NCBI GenBank assembly: GCA_963402885.1
Contig: OY727103.1
Coordinates: 9,388,085 to 9,452,084, forward strand
Length of the DNA: 64,000 nucleotides
Direction of reading: 5' to 3'
Origin: Antedon bifida
Taxonomy: Eukaryota; Echinodermata; Crinoidea; Comatulida; Antedonidae
Made by a program: the position numbers and the translations under genes. This document shows, in pieces, positions 24,758-38,502 of this stretch; position 1 is the stretch's first letter; each line of letters starts with the position of its first letter. The notes below the pieces were generated by a model, which searched no databases, had not been told where the DNA came from, and worked only from the letters and a program-made list of their open reading frames with translations.

Positions 24758-25017
24758 AGGCCATGTTTTTTGTTGTTTTTTTTTGGTTTTTTTTGTTAAT
24801 ATATTTACCTTTAGCAATAGTAAAAATGCATTAATATGATTTATACTGCAATTGATATGTATCGCTTTTCGTTTTATTGTTATTTTCATTTCTGTGTCTT
24901 ATTTTATATGTTCTGCTTTTGAATGTTTTGTTTTGGCGTCCCTGACACAAGCTTTTGCTTTTTTGGTGACGCCACCTTTTTGGAAATAAATGTTGATTTG
25001 ATTGATTGATTGATTTA

Positions 25018-28000
25018 CCACTTTGCGCAAGTATACCCATTTGGTAGCACTAGCGCACAGTGTTTATACATAGGATTTAGTTTACCACTGTTCGGAACTA
25101 TACCCATTTTGGTAGCACTAGCGCACAGTGTTAATAAATAGAATTTAGCTTAGCACTGTGCGCTACTATTCCCATTTTAGTATCACTAGCGTAGAGTGAT
25201 AATAAATAGGATTTAGTTTAGCACTGTGCGCTACTATACCCATTTGGTAGCACAAATGCACAGTGTTGCTAAATAGGATTTAGTTTACCACTGTGCGCTA
25301 CAATACCCATTTAGTAGCATCAGCGCACAGTTTTAATAAATAAGATTTAGTTTACCACTGTGCGCTACAATACCCAATTAGTAGCATCAGCGCACAGTGT
25401 TAATACATAGGATTTAGTTCACCATTGTGTGCTACAATACCCATTTTGGTAGCACTAGCGCATAATGATAATAAATATGATTAGTTTACAACTGTGCGCT
25501 ACTATACCCATTTTGGTAGCACTAACGCATAGTGATAATAAATAGGATTTAGTTTACCACTGTGCGCTATTATACCCATTTTGGTGGCACTAGCGCACAG
25601 TGTTAATAAATAGAATATAGTTTACCATAGTGCGCTACAATACCCATTTTGGTAGCACTAGCGCATAATGATAATAAATATGATTAGTTTACAACTGTGC
25701 GCTACTATACCCATTTTTGTAGCACTAACGCATAGTGATAATAAATAGGATTTAGTTTACCACTGTGCGCTACTATACCAATTTGGTAGCACTAGCGCAC
25801 AATAAGAATAAATTATTATGATTAGTTCACCACTGTGCGCTAATATGCCCATTTTTGTTGCACTGGTTCACAGTGATAATAAAAAGGATTTAATTTAACA
25901 CTGTGCGCTACTATAACCATTTAGTAGCACTACCGCATAGTTTTAATAAATAAGATTAGTTTACCACTGTGCACTACTATACCCATTTTGGTAGCACTAG
26001 CGCACAGTGTTAATAAATAGAATTTAGTTTAGCTTTGTGCGCTACTATACCCATTTTAGTATCACTAGCGCACAGTGTTAATAAATAGGATTTAGTTTAG
26101 CACTGTGCGTTACCATACCCATTTGTTAGCATTAGCGCACAGTGTTTTTAAATAGGATTTAGTTTACCATTTTGCGCTACTATACCCATTTTGGTAGCAC
26201 TAGCGCATAGTGATAATAAATAGGATTAGTTTACCACTGTGCGCTATTATACCCATTTTGGTAACACTAGCGCACAGTGAGAATAAATTATTATGATTAG
26301 TTTACCACTGTGCGCTACTATACCCATTTTGGTAGCACTAGCGCATAGTGATAATAAATAGGATTAGTTTACCACTGTGCGCTATTATACCCATTTTGGT
26401 AACACTAGCGCACAGTGAGAATAAATTATTATGATTAGTTCACCACTGTGCGCTACTATGCCCATTTTTGTTGCACTGGCGCACAGTGATAATAAAAAGG
26501 ATTTAATTTAGCACTGTGCGCTACTATATCAATTTAGTAGCACTAGCGCATAGTTTTAATAAATAGGATTAGTTTACCACTGTGCACTACTATACCCATT
26601 TTGGTAGCACTAGCGCACAGTGTTAATAAACAGAATTTAGTTTAGCACTGTGCGCTACTATACCCATTTGGTAGCATTAGCGCACAGTGTTATTAAATAG
26701 GATTTAGTTTAGCACGGTGCGCTACTATATCCATTTGGTAGCACTAGCGCATAATGATAATAAATATGATTAGTTTTTAACTGTGCGCTACTATACCCAT
26801 TTTGGTAGCACTAACGCATAGTGATAATAAATAGGATTTAGTTTAGCACTGTGCGCTACTATACCCACTTGGTAGCAATAGCGCACAGTGTTAATAAATA
26901 GGATCTAGTTTATAACTGTGCTCTACTATACCCATTTTGGTGGCACTAGCGCACAGAGTTAATAAATATGATTTAGTTTAGCACTCTGAGCTACTATGCC
27001 CATTTTGGTAGAACTAGCGCAAAGTGATAATAGGATTTAGATTAGCACTGTGTGCTACTATGCCCATTTGGTAGCATTAGCTCACAGTGTTAATAAATAG
27101 GATTTAATTTAGCACTGTGCGCTACTGTACCCATTTTGGTATCACTAGCGCACAGTGATAATAAATAGGATTTAATTTAGCACTGTGCGCTACTATACCC
27201 ATTCTGGTAGCACCAGTGCATAGTGATAATAAATAGAATTTAGTTTAGCACTGTGCGCTACTATATCCATTTGGTAGCACTAGCGCACAGTGTTAATAAA
27301 TATGATTTAGTTTAGCACTGTGCGCTACTATACCAATTTTGGTAGCACTAGCGAACTGTGATAATAAATATTGTTAGTTTAACAATGTGCGCTATTATAT
27401 CCACTTTGGTAGCACTAGCTCACAGTGTTAATAAATAGGATTTAGTTTACCACTGTGCGCTACTATATCTATTTTGTAGCACTGGCGCACAGTGATAATA
27501 AATAGGATTTTATTTAGCACTGTGCGCTACTGTACCCATTTTGTTATCACTAGCACACAGTGATAATAAATAGGATTTAGTTTAGCACGGTGCGCTACTA
27601 TATCCATTTGGTAGCACTAGCGCACAGTCTTAATAAATATGATTTAGTATAGCACTGTGCGCTATTATATCCATTTTGGTAGCACTAGCTCACAGTGTTA
27701 ATAAATGGGATTTAGTTTATCACTGTGCTCTACTATACCCATTTTGGTGGCACTAGCGCACAGTGTTAATAAATATGATTTAATTTACCACTGTGAGCTA
27801 CTATGCCCATTTTGGTAGAACTAGCGCAAAGTGATAATAAATAGGATTTAGATTAGCACTGTGTGCTACTATGCCCATTTGGTAGCATTAGCTCACAGTG
27901 TTAATAAATAAGATTTAATTTAGCACATAGCGCACAGTGTTAATAAATAGGATATATTTTACCACTGTGCGCTACTATAAGTTTGTCATGTCTTCTTGCT

Positions 28001-31000
28001 CTCTCTGTTCAGATCAGTTTACCACTGTGCGCTACTATATCCATTTTGGTGGCACTAGCGCACAGTGTTAATAAATATGATTTAGTATAGCACTGTGAGC
28101 TACTGTGCCCATTTTGGTAGAACTAGCGCACAGTGATAATAAATAGGATTTAGTTTAGCACTGTGCGCTACTATACCCATTTGGTAGCATTAGCTCACAG
28201 TGGTAATAAATAGGATTTAATTTAGCACTGTGCGCTACTATGCTCATTTTGGTAGCACTAGCGCACAGTGTTAATAAATAGGATTTAGTTTACCACTGTG
28301 AGCTACTATATCTATTTTGTAGCACTGGCGCACAGTGATCATAAATAGGATTTAATTTAGCACTGTGCGCTACTGTACCCATTTTGGTATCACTAGTGCA
28401 CAGTGATAATAAATAGGATTTAGTTTAGCAATGTGCGCTACTATACCCATTTTGGTAGCCCTAGCACACAGTGATAATACATATGATTGTTTTACCAATG
28501 TGCGCTACTATATCCATTTTGGTAGCACTAACGCATAGTGATAATAAATAGGATTAGTTTACCACTGTGTGCTATTACACCAATTTTGGTAACACTAACG
28601 CATGGTGATAATAAATATGATTTATTTTAGCACGGTGCGTTACTATACCCATTTGGTAGCACTAGCGCACAGTGTTAATATTTAGGATTTAGTTTACAAT
28701 TTTGCGCTACAATACCCATTTTTGTAGCACTAGCGCATAATGATAATAGGATTTAGTTTAGCACTGTGCGCTACTATACCCATGTTGGTGGCACTAGCGC
28801 ACAGTGTTAATACATATGATTTAGTTTAGCACTGTGAGCTACTATGCCTATTTTGGTAGCACTAGCGCACAGTGATAATAAATAGTATTTAGTTTAGCAC
28901 TGTTCGCTACTATACCCATTTGGTAGCAATAGCGCACAGTGGTAATAAATAGGACATAGTTTACCACTGTGCGCTAATATACCCATTTTGGTAGCACTAG
29001 CGAACAGTGTTAATAAATAGGATTTAGTTTAGCACTGTGCGCTACTATACCAATTTTGGTGGCACTAGCGCACAGTGTTAATAAATATGATTTAGTTTAC
29101 CACTGTGCGCTACTATACCAATTCTGGTAGCACTAGCGCATAGTGATAATAAATAGGATTTAGTTTAGCACGGTGCGCTACTATACCCATGTTGGTGGCA
29201 CTAGCGCACAGTGTTAATACATATGATTTAGTTTAGCACTGTGAGCTACTATGCCCATTTTGGTAGCACTAGCGCACAGTGATAATAAATAGTATTTAGT
29301 TTAGCACTGTTCGCTACTATACCCATTTAGTAGCAATAGCGCAGAGTGGTAATAAATAGGACATAGTTTACCACTGTGCGCTAATATACCCATTTTGGTA
29401 GCACTAGCGCACAGTGTTAATAAATAGGATTTAGTTTAGCACTGTTCGCTACTATACCAATTTTGGTGGCACTAGCGCACAGTGTTAATAAATATGATTT
29501 AGTTTACCACTGTGCGCTACTATACCCGTTCTGGTAGCACTAGCGCATAGTGATAATAAATAGGATTTAGTTTAGCACGGTGCGCTACTATACCCATTTT
29601 GGTAGCACTAGCGCACAGTGATAATAAATATGATTAGTTTAACAATGTGCTCTACTATATTCATTTTGGTAGCACAAGCGCATAGTGATAATAAATAGGA
29701 TTAGTTGACCACTGTGTGCTATTATACCCATTGTGGTAGCACTAACGCATAGTGATAATCAATAAGATTTAGTTTAGAACGGTGCGTTACTATACCCATT
29801 TGGTAGCACTAGCGCACAGTGTTAATAATTAGGATTTAGTTTACCATTGTGCGCTACAATACCCATTTTGTTAGCACTAGCGCATAATGATAATAAATAT
29901 GATTAGTTTACAACTGTGCGCTACTATACCCATTTTGGTAGCACTAGCACATAGTTATAATAAATAGGATTTAGTTTAGCACTGTGCGCTATTATACCCA
30001 TTTTGGTGGCACTAGCGCACAGTGTTACTAAATAGGATTTAGTTTACCACTGAGCGCTACAATACCCATTTAGTAGCATCGGCGCACAGTAATAATAAAT
30101 ATGATTTAGTTTAGCACTATGAGCTACTATGGCCATTTTGGTAGCACTAGCACAAAGTGATAATAAATAGGATTTAGTTTAGCACTGTGCTCTACTATAT
30201 CTATTTTGTAGCACTGGCGCACAGTGATCATAAATAGGATTTAATTTAGCACTGTGCGCTACTGTACCCATTTTGGTATCACTAGCGCACAGTGATAATA
30301 AATAGGATTTAGTTTAGCACGATGCGTTACAATACCCATTTGGTAGCACTAGCGCACAGTGTTAATAAATAGGATATACTTTACCACTGTGCGCTACTAT
30401 AAGTTTGTCATGTCTTCTTGCTCTCTTTGTTTAGATCAGTTTACCACTGTGCGCTACTATATCCATTTTGGTGGCACTAGCGCACAGTGTTAATAAATAT
30501 GATTTAGTTTAGCACTGTGAGCTACTGTGCCCATTTTGGTAGAACTAGCGCACAGTGATAATAAATAGGATTTAGTTTAGCACTGTGCGCTACTATACCC
30601 ATTTGGTAGCATTAGCTCACAGTGTTAATAAATAGGATTTAATTTAGCACTGTGCGCTACTATGCTCATTTTGGTAGCACTAGCGCACAGTGATAATAAA
30701 TAGGATTTAGTTTAGCACTGTGCTCTACTATACCCATTTTTTAGCACTAGCTCACAGTGTTAATAAATAGGATTTAGTTTACCACTGTTCGCTACTATAT
30801 CTATTTTGTAGCACTGGCACACAGTGATCATAAATAGGATTTAATTTAGCACTGTGCGCTACTGTACCCATTTTGGTATCACTAGCGCACAGTGATAATA
30901 AATAGGATTTAGTTTAGCACTGTGCGCTACTATACCCATTTTGGTAGCCCTAGCACACAGTGATAATAAATATGATTATTTTACCAATGTGCGCTACTAT

Positions 31001-32904
31001 ATCCATTTTGGTAGCACTAACGCATAGTGATAATAAATAGGATTAGTTTACCACTGTGTGCTATTACACCAATTTTGGTAACACTAACGCATAGTGATAA
31101 TAAATATGATTTATTTTAGCACAGTGCGTTACTTTACCCATTTGGTAGCACTTGCGCACAGTGTTAATATTTAAGATTTAGTTTACAATTGTGCGCTACA
31201 ATACCCGTTTTTGTAGCACTAGCGCATAATGATAATAGGATTTAGTTTAGCACTGTGCGCTACTATACCCATCTTGGTGGCACTAGCGCACAGTGTTAAT
31301 ACATATGATTTAGTTTAGCACTGTTCGCTACTATACCCATTTGGTAGCAATAGCGCACAGTGTTAATAAATAGGACATAGTTTACCACTGTGCGCTAATA
31401 TACCCATTTTGATATCACTAGCGCACAGTGATAATAAATAGGATTTAGTTTAGCACTGTGCGCTACTATACCCATTTTGGTAGCCCTAGCACACAGTGAT
31501 AATAAATATGATTATTTTACCAATGTGCGCTACTATATCCATTTTGGTAGCACTAACGCATAGTGATAATAAATAGGATTAGTTTACCACTGTGTGCTAT
31601 TACACCAATTTTGGTAACACTAACGCATAGTGATAATAAATATGATTTATTTTAGCACGGTGCGTTACTTTACCCATTTGGTAGCACTTGCCCACAGTGT
31701 TAATATTTAAGATTTAGTTTACAATTGTGCGCTACAATACCCATTTTTGTAGCACTAGCGCATAATGATAATAGGATTTAGTTTAGCACTGTTCGCTACT
31801 ATACCCATTTGGTAGCAATAGCGCACAGTGTTAATAAATAGGATATACTTTACCACTGTGCGCTACTATAAGTTTGTCATGTCTTCTTACTCTCTCTGTT
31901 CAGATCAGTTTACCACTGTGCGCTACTATATCCATTTTTGTAGCACTAGCGCATAATGATAATAGGATTTAGTTTAGCACTGTGCGCTACTATACCCATT
32001 TTGGTGGCACTAGCGCACAGTGATAATAAATAGTATTTAGTTTAGCACTGTTCGCTACTATACCCATTTGGTAGCAATATCGCACAGTGTTAATAATTAG
32101 GACATAGTTTACCACTGTGCGCTAATATACCCATTTTGGTAGCACTAGCGCACAGTGATAATAAATAGTATTTAGTTTAGCACTGTTCGCTACTATACCC
32201 ATTTGGTAGCAATAGCGCACAGTGTTAATAATTAGGACATAGTTTACCACTGTGCGCTAATATACCCATTTTGGTAGCACTAGCGCACAGTGTTAATAAA
32301 TAGGATTTAGTTTAGCACTGTGCGCTACTATACCAATTTTGGTGGCACTAGCGCACAGTGTTAATAAATATGATTTAGTTTAGCACGGTGCGCTACTATA
32401 ACCATTTTGGTAGCACTAGCGCACAGTGATAATAAATATGATTAGTTTAACAATGTGCTCTACTATATTCATTTTGGTAGCACTAGCGCATAGTGATAAT
32501 AAATAGGATTAGTTTACCACTGTGTGCTATTATACCCATTGTGGTAGCACTAACGCATAGTAATAATCAATAAGATTTAGTTTAGAACGGTGCGTTACTA
32601 TACCCATTTGGTAGCACTAGCGCACAGTGTTAATAATTAGGATTTAGTTTACCATTGTGCGCTACAATACCCATTTTGTTAGCACTAGCGCATAATGATA
32701 ATAAATATGATTAGTTTACAACTGTGCGCTACTATACCCATTTTGGTAGCACTAGCGCATAGTTATAATAAATAGTTTGTCTCTCTGTTCAGATCAGTTT
32801 ACCACTGTGCGCTACTATATCCATTTTGGTAGCATTAGCGCATAGTGATAATTAATATGATTTAGTTTAGCACTGTTCGCTACTATACCCATTTGGTAGC
32901 AATA
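25018..32904. repeat. ~68-bp hairpin satellite array (about 115 monomers)
   Basis: About 7.9 kb of tandem monomers of roughly 68 bp. A typical monomer reads 'accactgtgcgctactatac', 'ccattttggtagcactagcg', 'cacagtgttaataaatagga', 'tttagttt'. In each, CACTGTGCGCT and AGCGCACAGTG form an 11-bp inverted repeat around a shorter CTAC/GTAG dyad, so every monomer can fold into a hairpin. Variants of the two arms often change independently. A ~40-bp foreign segment ('aagtttgtcatgtcttcttg' plus 'ctctctctgttcagatcag') recurs at 27979, 30401, 31869 and, shortened, 32774. No coding sequence. Possible roles (pericentromeric satellite or transposon-internal repeat) cannot be decided from sequence. Confidence 0.95.
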
Positions 32905-33876
32905 TACTCAACATTTTATATGGAATATATAGGCCCAAAATCATTAACCTCAAATATATCAAAAGTTCCATGTAACATATCCGTACCACCATTTTATCTC
33001 TCGGTTATTAATTCTATCTCTGTAGCTAATGCTTGCAATAATAGATTAAATAAGAAACGAATAAGCTATGATGATATTATTAATCAATCATTATGGGGAA
33101 ATGCATTTATCTGTATTAAAAAGAAGTCGTTATATAATTGTAACTGGATTAGATCAGGGTTTTTAAAAATAAGCGATGTAATAAATAATAATGTGCTTAA
33201 GCCTGCGATAGAGATAAAAAGAGGGTTAAGATGTACACAAAATTGGATCTGTGAATATTCTTGTATATTGAAAGCCATTCCAAAAGAATGGAAATGTATT
33301 CTAAAATCAACTTGTGACATTAATGTAAATGATGGTATACCTATTACAAACAATAAGGTCTTAAATATGACGTCTAGACAATTATATAGACTCATAATAG
33401 ATGCTCAATATTTTACTCCAACGGCACAGGTTAATTGGGAATCCATATTTGGTAATCTGCCATGGAACAAAATATGGGTTAAGAAAGTTTCTGGACTTAA
33501 AGAAAAAAAACTGGCACATTTTAATTTTAAATTGTTGCACAGAATATTGCCAACAAATGAAAGATTACATAAGTGGAGCCTTGTAAATTCTCCAAATTGT
33601 CACACATGCAATGTTATTGAGAATGATGAACATATGTTAGCAGAGTGTATAACAGTAAAATGTCTATGGAGAGAGATAAACAGAATAACTAGAGAAGTAA
33701 GCATACATATTCCTGTTTTTTCTTTCAAAAGGCTTTTATTTGAAACTGACAACAATTACGTAAATAAATTATACACTTTAGGAGCATTCTGTATTTATAA
33801 AGTAAAGATAATAAGTTTAATGGAAAAAGAAAAAAAATCAATCTCCTACAATTGTTTAAATCTGAAAAAGAGATAA
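32905..33876 (+). pseudogene. 5'-truncated Tx1/L1-like LINE ORF2 C-terminus
   Basis: An open frame of about 320 codons whose upstream part is the satellite itself; LINE homology begins at the junction near 32905. The C-terminal half contains 'KLAHFNFKLLHRILPTNERL' followed by the zinc-knuckle-like 'CHTCNVIENDEHMLAEC' and 'LWREI'. This is the zf-RVT/C-terminal region seen after the RT domain in Tx1- and L1-type LINEs. The RT catalytic core and endonuclease are absent, which fits ordinary 5' truncation on insertion. No independent gene is inferred. Confidence 0.8.
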
Positions 33877-34292
33877 GAAATATGTAAATCTGCAGGTATA
33901 CATGTGTATGTTCAATCAGATTACATGTAAGAGAAAATGTTAATGAGATTCAATGAATGATCTATTATGTTTTTTTGTTTGTTTGTTTTGTTTTTTTTTT
34001 GCTTATATATTGTATGTTTTGTAAATATGTCTTAAAACTGGATGATTTAAAAAAAAAAATGACAAAATGTAAGAAGCGTTTTATAGATTGATGATAAAAA
34101 AAACAATGATGAAGGATGAGAAGGTTTATGTATAAGTTGTGAAATGTGTATTCATCAAAGCTTTTATTTATGTACAGTATATATATGTAAATATGCACAT
34201 TCTTAGTGCATGTGAAATTTAAAATGACAAAATTGTGGGAAAAAAAATATGTCTAAGTTTATAAATAGATTATTAAACATAAATTTGGTTAA

Positions 34293-35644
34293 AGTGGAGC
34301 TCCACCCAGAAAATTGCTATTTTTCATACATTTCAACTATTCTTTAAAAATATCATCCCTCATACTTCATATTTTTTTGAAATTTTTTTCAATGAGTATG
34401 ATTTTCTTGAAAATCAAGCCTTTTTGCGTTTTGGGGGGGATACCTTGTAATTTCCTATTCTTTTACATGCAAAAGGGGGGTAAATTTGAATATTCCTAAA
34501 CAATTAATTTCTTCACTAAAAAAAAAAAGTAAAATGTTTTTATATGTAATTTTTCCAGATCTTTTTATTTCTGGTATTGTTATTGCGTATACATTGCGCA
34601 ATTTCGCGTAAATAGACACTTTCACTTTTTACTTTGCTAGGGAGTATGATCACGTGACATTTCTCACGACATTTTTCACACTGCAGCTGGCGATCTGTTA
34701 TTGTCGCGATGTTATTTTTGACGGGCGAAAAGTATATTAAAACATTCTGGATGTGACCCTATCATGTTTCACAGTGTAATAAGTGATTATGAGATTATTA
34801 CTAAAATGTCAAATTTAACGAGATTTGAGAAAGACGTGGCTATATATTCAATAAAGCTAGGCCTAGGCCTACTAGAGTCTAGGTATGTAACGATGCTGCT
34901 TGGCCTCTAGCTGGCTGCCTGATAGCCTTACAGCAGTGAAGTTTGTTATGGCACCCAATCTCGGCCTACCCATGGGCCATGATAGGGTACCTGAATAGTT
35001 GCTTTTCAGTCAGACATAAGCTTCCACATCCGTTACTATTCTTTACTATACCAGTCTTGTTTTGTAGAGAATTTTGTGTTTCACAATTCTTAATGTGCGA
35101 GAAAACCCAGGAACGATAAATGGGACGAAACGACCAAGCATTTTTGAACCCATGACTACTACCTAGACATGAATTCAAGCCTAGCTAGCTAGGCTGAGCA
35201 GACGATTTAGCTAGGCCTAGCTTAAAATTAATAAGCAATTTGATTAAGATTATTATGCTGTTGTTGTACAGTGCAAATCATGATGTTACATGTAAATTAT
35301 GCTGACATTTTTATCGGAAATATTACTTGGGCCTAAACAAATCGTATTAATTGTGTTTATAAACAGGGAGTTGTAAAAATTATTTTACAACTCCCTGGTA
35401 TAAAATTGATTCGCCATTTTCCAAGTTGCTAAGTGTAACGCGTTTTGCGACGTATTGTAAACTAATAACCCCTAAGTTACTGAAAAAGTGTAATGTAGTA
35501 AAAAACACTATTTTCTGACCGATTTTTTAGAAATTAGTTTTTGGAAAATATTGCCATATCTTCCCTGTTTTTTGTATGTAATCACTTTCAATTAAACATA
35601 CTTAAACATAATATAAGCTGAGAAAGTCTGAGTGTAGCTCCACT
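34293..35644. mobile_element. 1.35-kb TIR element with TTAA target duplication
   Basis: The left end AGTGGAGCTCCACCC and the right end (inverse AGTGGAGCTACACTC) are inverted repeats. TTAA lies immediately outside both (34289-34292, 35645-35648). No transposase frame is seen, so it is a non-autonomous piggyBac- or Kolobok-type element by target preference (inference). It contains a perfect small hairpin at 35364-35397. Confidence 0.85.
35364..35397. repeat. Perfect 15-bp hairpin CAGGGAGTTGTAAAA
   Basis: CAGGGAGTTGTAAAA and TTTTACAACTCCCTG are separated by four bases. A shorter related palindrome sits at 40263-40287. Probably a tiny palindromic element inserted in both places. Confidence 0.85.
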
Positions 35645-36496
35645 TTAAATGATAATGTATGTGTAAACATAAGAATATATGGAAATATATTAAAAGAAAA
35701 AAAGAGTAAAAAAAAAAAGTGGAATGAACACACATAAGAAAAAAAAAAGAAGACAAGGTAGATGAAAATGTGATGGGTTATAAAGGGTAATCTGTGGAAA
35801 TATATTTTGTTAATATTTGTTAATATTATTTAACAAAAAAAATCAATGTTGAAGGATGTGAAAAATATTATGTTTACAAGATTAGTAATTTATAAGAAAG
35901 AATATGTATTGTTAAATGAAAAATATGTTTGCATAGATAAATCCAAAGAAAACACATAGGAGATATTAAATTAGATGGATTTATTAAACATAGAATATAT
36001 TATAATTGTATGAATTAAATATGCTATGTAAGAAAAGATAAGCTTTGTTAATGAAAATGTATTGTAGATAATATGTATAAAAAGAGGAAACTATGAAGAG
36101 AAAAGATAAAAACAAAAATGAATGTGATAATAATTATGTAAACAAATGAAATATAATAATATGTATAGTGTATTGAAATGAAAAATATATGTAAAGAGAA
36201 CATTATATATGGAAATAAAAGATAAAAAAAAAAATAGTTACTATCGCTAACTATGCTAACATGTTAAATACAAACTTTTACTTCGTTAATTCTTGCGTAA
36301 TTTGTAAATACTAGTTGTTTGGTATCATTTCGGCTACCACCACCTAACATCAATGTGCCCTAATCTCACCATAAGCTCAACATTTACCCACCGTTATATT
36401 GTCGAGTACATACCTTTCTCAATATCTTTAATCACCATTTTTGTTATTTATCGACGTATCAGATACTTGATACAGCCTATTCACGATTAGGCTATA

Positions 36497-36924
36497 TACC
36501 GTATTTATGCGAATAAACTCTCCCGGCGTCTATTTAGGAGGGTTTTAGATGGGTGGGGGTCCCTTAATCGCGGAGTTGGGGTGTTTAATCGAGGGAGGAG
36601 GCGTTTATTTTTTGGGGTGTAATGTGGTAACATGTATAATCAAATAAATACCATCTATATATGAAAAATACAACACAATTAAAATTTAGAAGTGATAAAA
36701 TACGAGTATATTTGTATCAAAATGCTTGGTAAATTGTAGATCAAGTAAATTAAACATGAATTCTACTACAAATAGAAATGTATTAAAACATAATACTGTA
36801 CATATATGCATGTGATGGGGATTTATTCGAGAAACTAAATAAACGCCCGGCCTTTTATTCAAGGGGCGTTTATTCGAGAGAGGCGTTTATTCAAAGCGGG
36901 TCGTTTATTCGAATAAATACGGTA
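36497..36924. mobile_element. MITE with TACCGTATTTAT TIRs
   Basis: Termini TACCGTATTTATGCGAATAA and the inverse of TACCGTATTTATTCGAATAA bound 428 bp. Subterminal copies of 'cgtttattc' repeat near the right end. A degraded half copy is at 39690-39935. A target duplication is not clear. Confidence 0.85.
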
Positions 36925-38502
36925 GCTTATTAATACTATCCTTTTTTATCTGTGTGGTATTTTAGGAAATAAGTATCATTTACTTTGAGTTAAAGAATAG
37001 TAAAATTATTTTTCCTTACAGAATACGCTACACGTAACACTTAACCAAAAAAATTTTGATATTTTATGGCGGGAATACCATATTGAACATTCGTGTTTCA
37101 GGCTATATCAATCTTTTGAACAATTTTTAGAGTTGGTATAGATATGCGTAAAGCAAACAGCAGCTACAGCACAAGTAGTATGAAGCCTGCTCGTTTTCTT
37201 GCAATAAAAAGAAATGGTCGAGTCATGTCATCAAGCAGGAAAGGCATATACAATGGCATGTATAGGTTTCCATGTTGCTAAGTTCCTTGCATGTGTCTAT
37301 CAGTATTTTAATTTTTTTTCCCGCCAGACTTGAATTAATAACAGTAGTATACGTTCACTTCATGCTTCACTTGAGCGTAGGTCAGAATGGCAAGGATCGG
37401 AACAAGCGTGGTTTTATAGAACATCAGTTCATGTCTATAACTAGACTTTGTCAACAAATAGTGTTTATGGAAAGTTTTCAATATCGAAATAATATAATGT
37501 GAATTTGTGAGGCTTCTATAATTTAGGTAATCATTGATTATTTTAAAATTAAACTGTCTGCAATCAAATCTTTTTATCTTTACAGATTATGTATTTTGAA
37601 TCTAGATGTCTATGCTATTTCTATACTTGTAATATTTCTAATAAGTAATACTTTCTGATAATTAGGCTACATTAACTTTGTTTTCACATAAGAACTTGTT
37701 GATACACCATAGATGTGTACATTTATATGGCGAACAAACGTGAAAACTGTATCATAGTATTATAATGTAGGCTAATACATGTAGGGCTATTTAGATTTAA
37801 TACATTACTTGGTGAAGTTTTCAGCATGCCTTATATATTATGTGTAAGTTACTGGAATAATCCAATATTGACATTTCAATTTATTTACATAGAATATTAA
37901 ATGTATAGGCCTATAAATTGTATATAATAATGTGATAATAGATAATTAAAATAAAATTAAATCATCTGTATAATTGCACGAATATACGGCATTCATCGGT
38001 TTTTTTATACACCTAACAATAGGCTAGACCGATGCATAAACCATTCAGAAAGGCAGCGCTTAAATTTTGGACACGCCGAAGTAAAACAATTATAAACGCA
38101 CCCTAGCCTCGTATCTACTATTTCTGAGTAACTGAAAACTGAAAATAAATGCGAAATAATGTTGCATTCTCAATCGGAGAATTTTGAAATGTTACCTTGA
38201 CCTTAACATTGCATGATCATTTATATCAGAGTAAAACGCGCTGTATCCCCAGGATTACTTTAACCAAGTTTCAGCTCGATTGAAGCAATATTAGAATTTT
38301 CTGATTTTACCTTGATCTTTGACCTAACGAACACAAACTCTTTCTTTTATACCGAGTTGCACCCACCAAGTTTGAAGACCGTGCAACCCCAAGTCTCTGA
38401 ATTAAGCCGGACAGACGGACCATGGAGGTATAACATTATTGTGTCTACTAGATGGTACGCTCGCTTCGCTCGCGTATCAGTAATTTCAGCGTAACAAACT
38501 GG
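36925..38502. other. Non-coding, partly repeat-like
   Basis: I find no supported exon. The stretch 38220-38490 ('gaccttgatctttgac', 'accatggaggtataac') resembles interspersed repeat sequence rather than a gene, but no second copy is in this window. Confidence 0.4.

Larger units (their letters stand above)
16740..25017 (+). mobile_element. Two-ORF LINE, interrupted by a TIR element
   Basis: A plus-strand non-LTR retrotransposon: ORF1 at 16788-17746, ORF2 (endonuclease plus reverse transcriptase) at about 21660-24757, then a short 3' UTR ending in AATAAA and (TGAT)n at about 24985-25017. Without the 3,237-bp insertion at 18365-21601 the element would be about 5 kb. The 3' tandem tail suits the CR1/L2-like group. 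The 5' boundary is approximate. It carries frameshifts in both ORFs and so is inactive, but the long open frames show it is young. The hairpin satellite begins directly after its tail. Confidence 0.85.
33877..36236 (+). mobile_element. A-rich 3' region of the Tx1-like LINE
   Basis: After the stop codon come AT-rich sequences on both sides of the transposon at 34293-35644, ending in an A-rich tail ('aaagataaaaaaaaaaatag') at about 36222-36236. I read this as the LINE 3' UTR and poly(A) tail, split by the later transposon. The boundary is inferred. Confidence 0.5.

Noticed and set aside
25018..32904. CRISPR-like regular array of palindromic repeats
   Set aside because: The units are contiguous with no unique spacers, and the window is clearly eukaryotic; it is a satellite.
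32893..33876. Intact 327-codon single gene
   Set aside because: Its first codons are satellite sequence and the rest is a LINE C-terminus, so it is a truncated retroposon.
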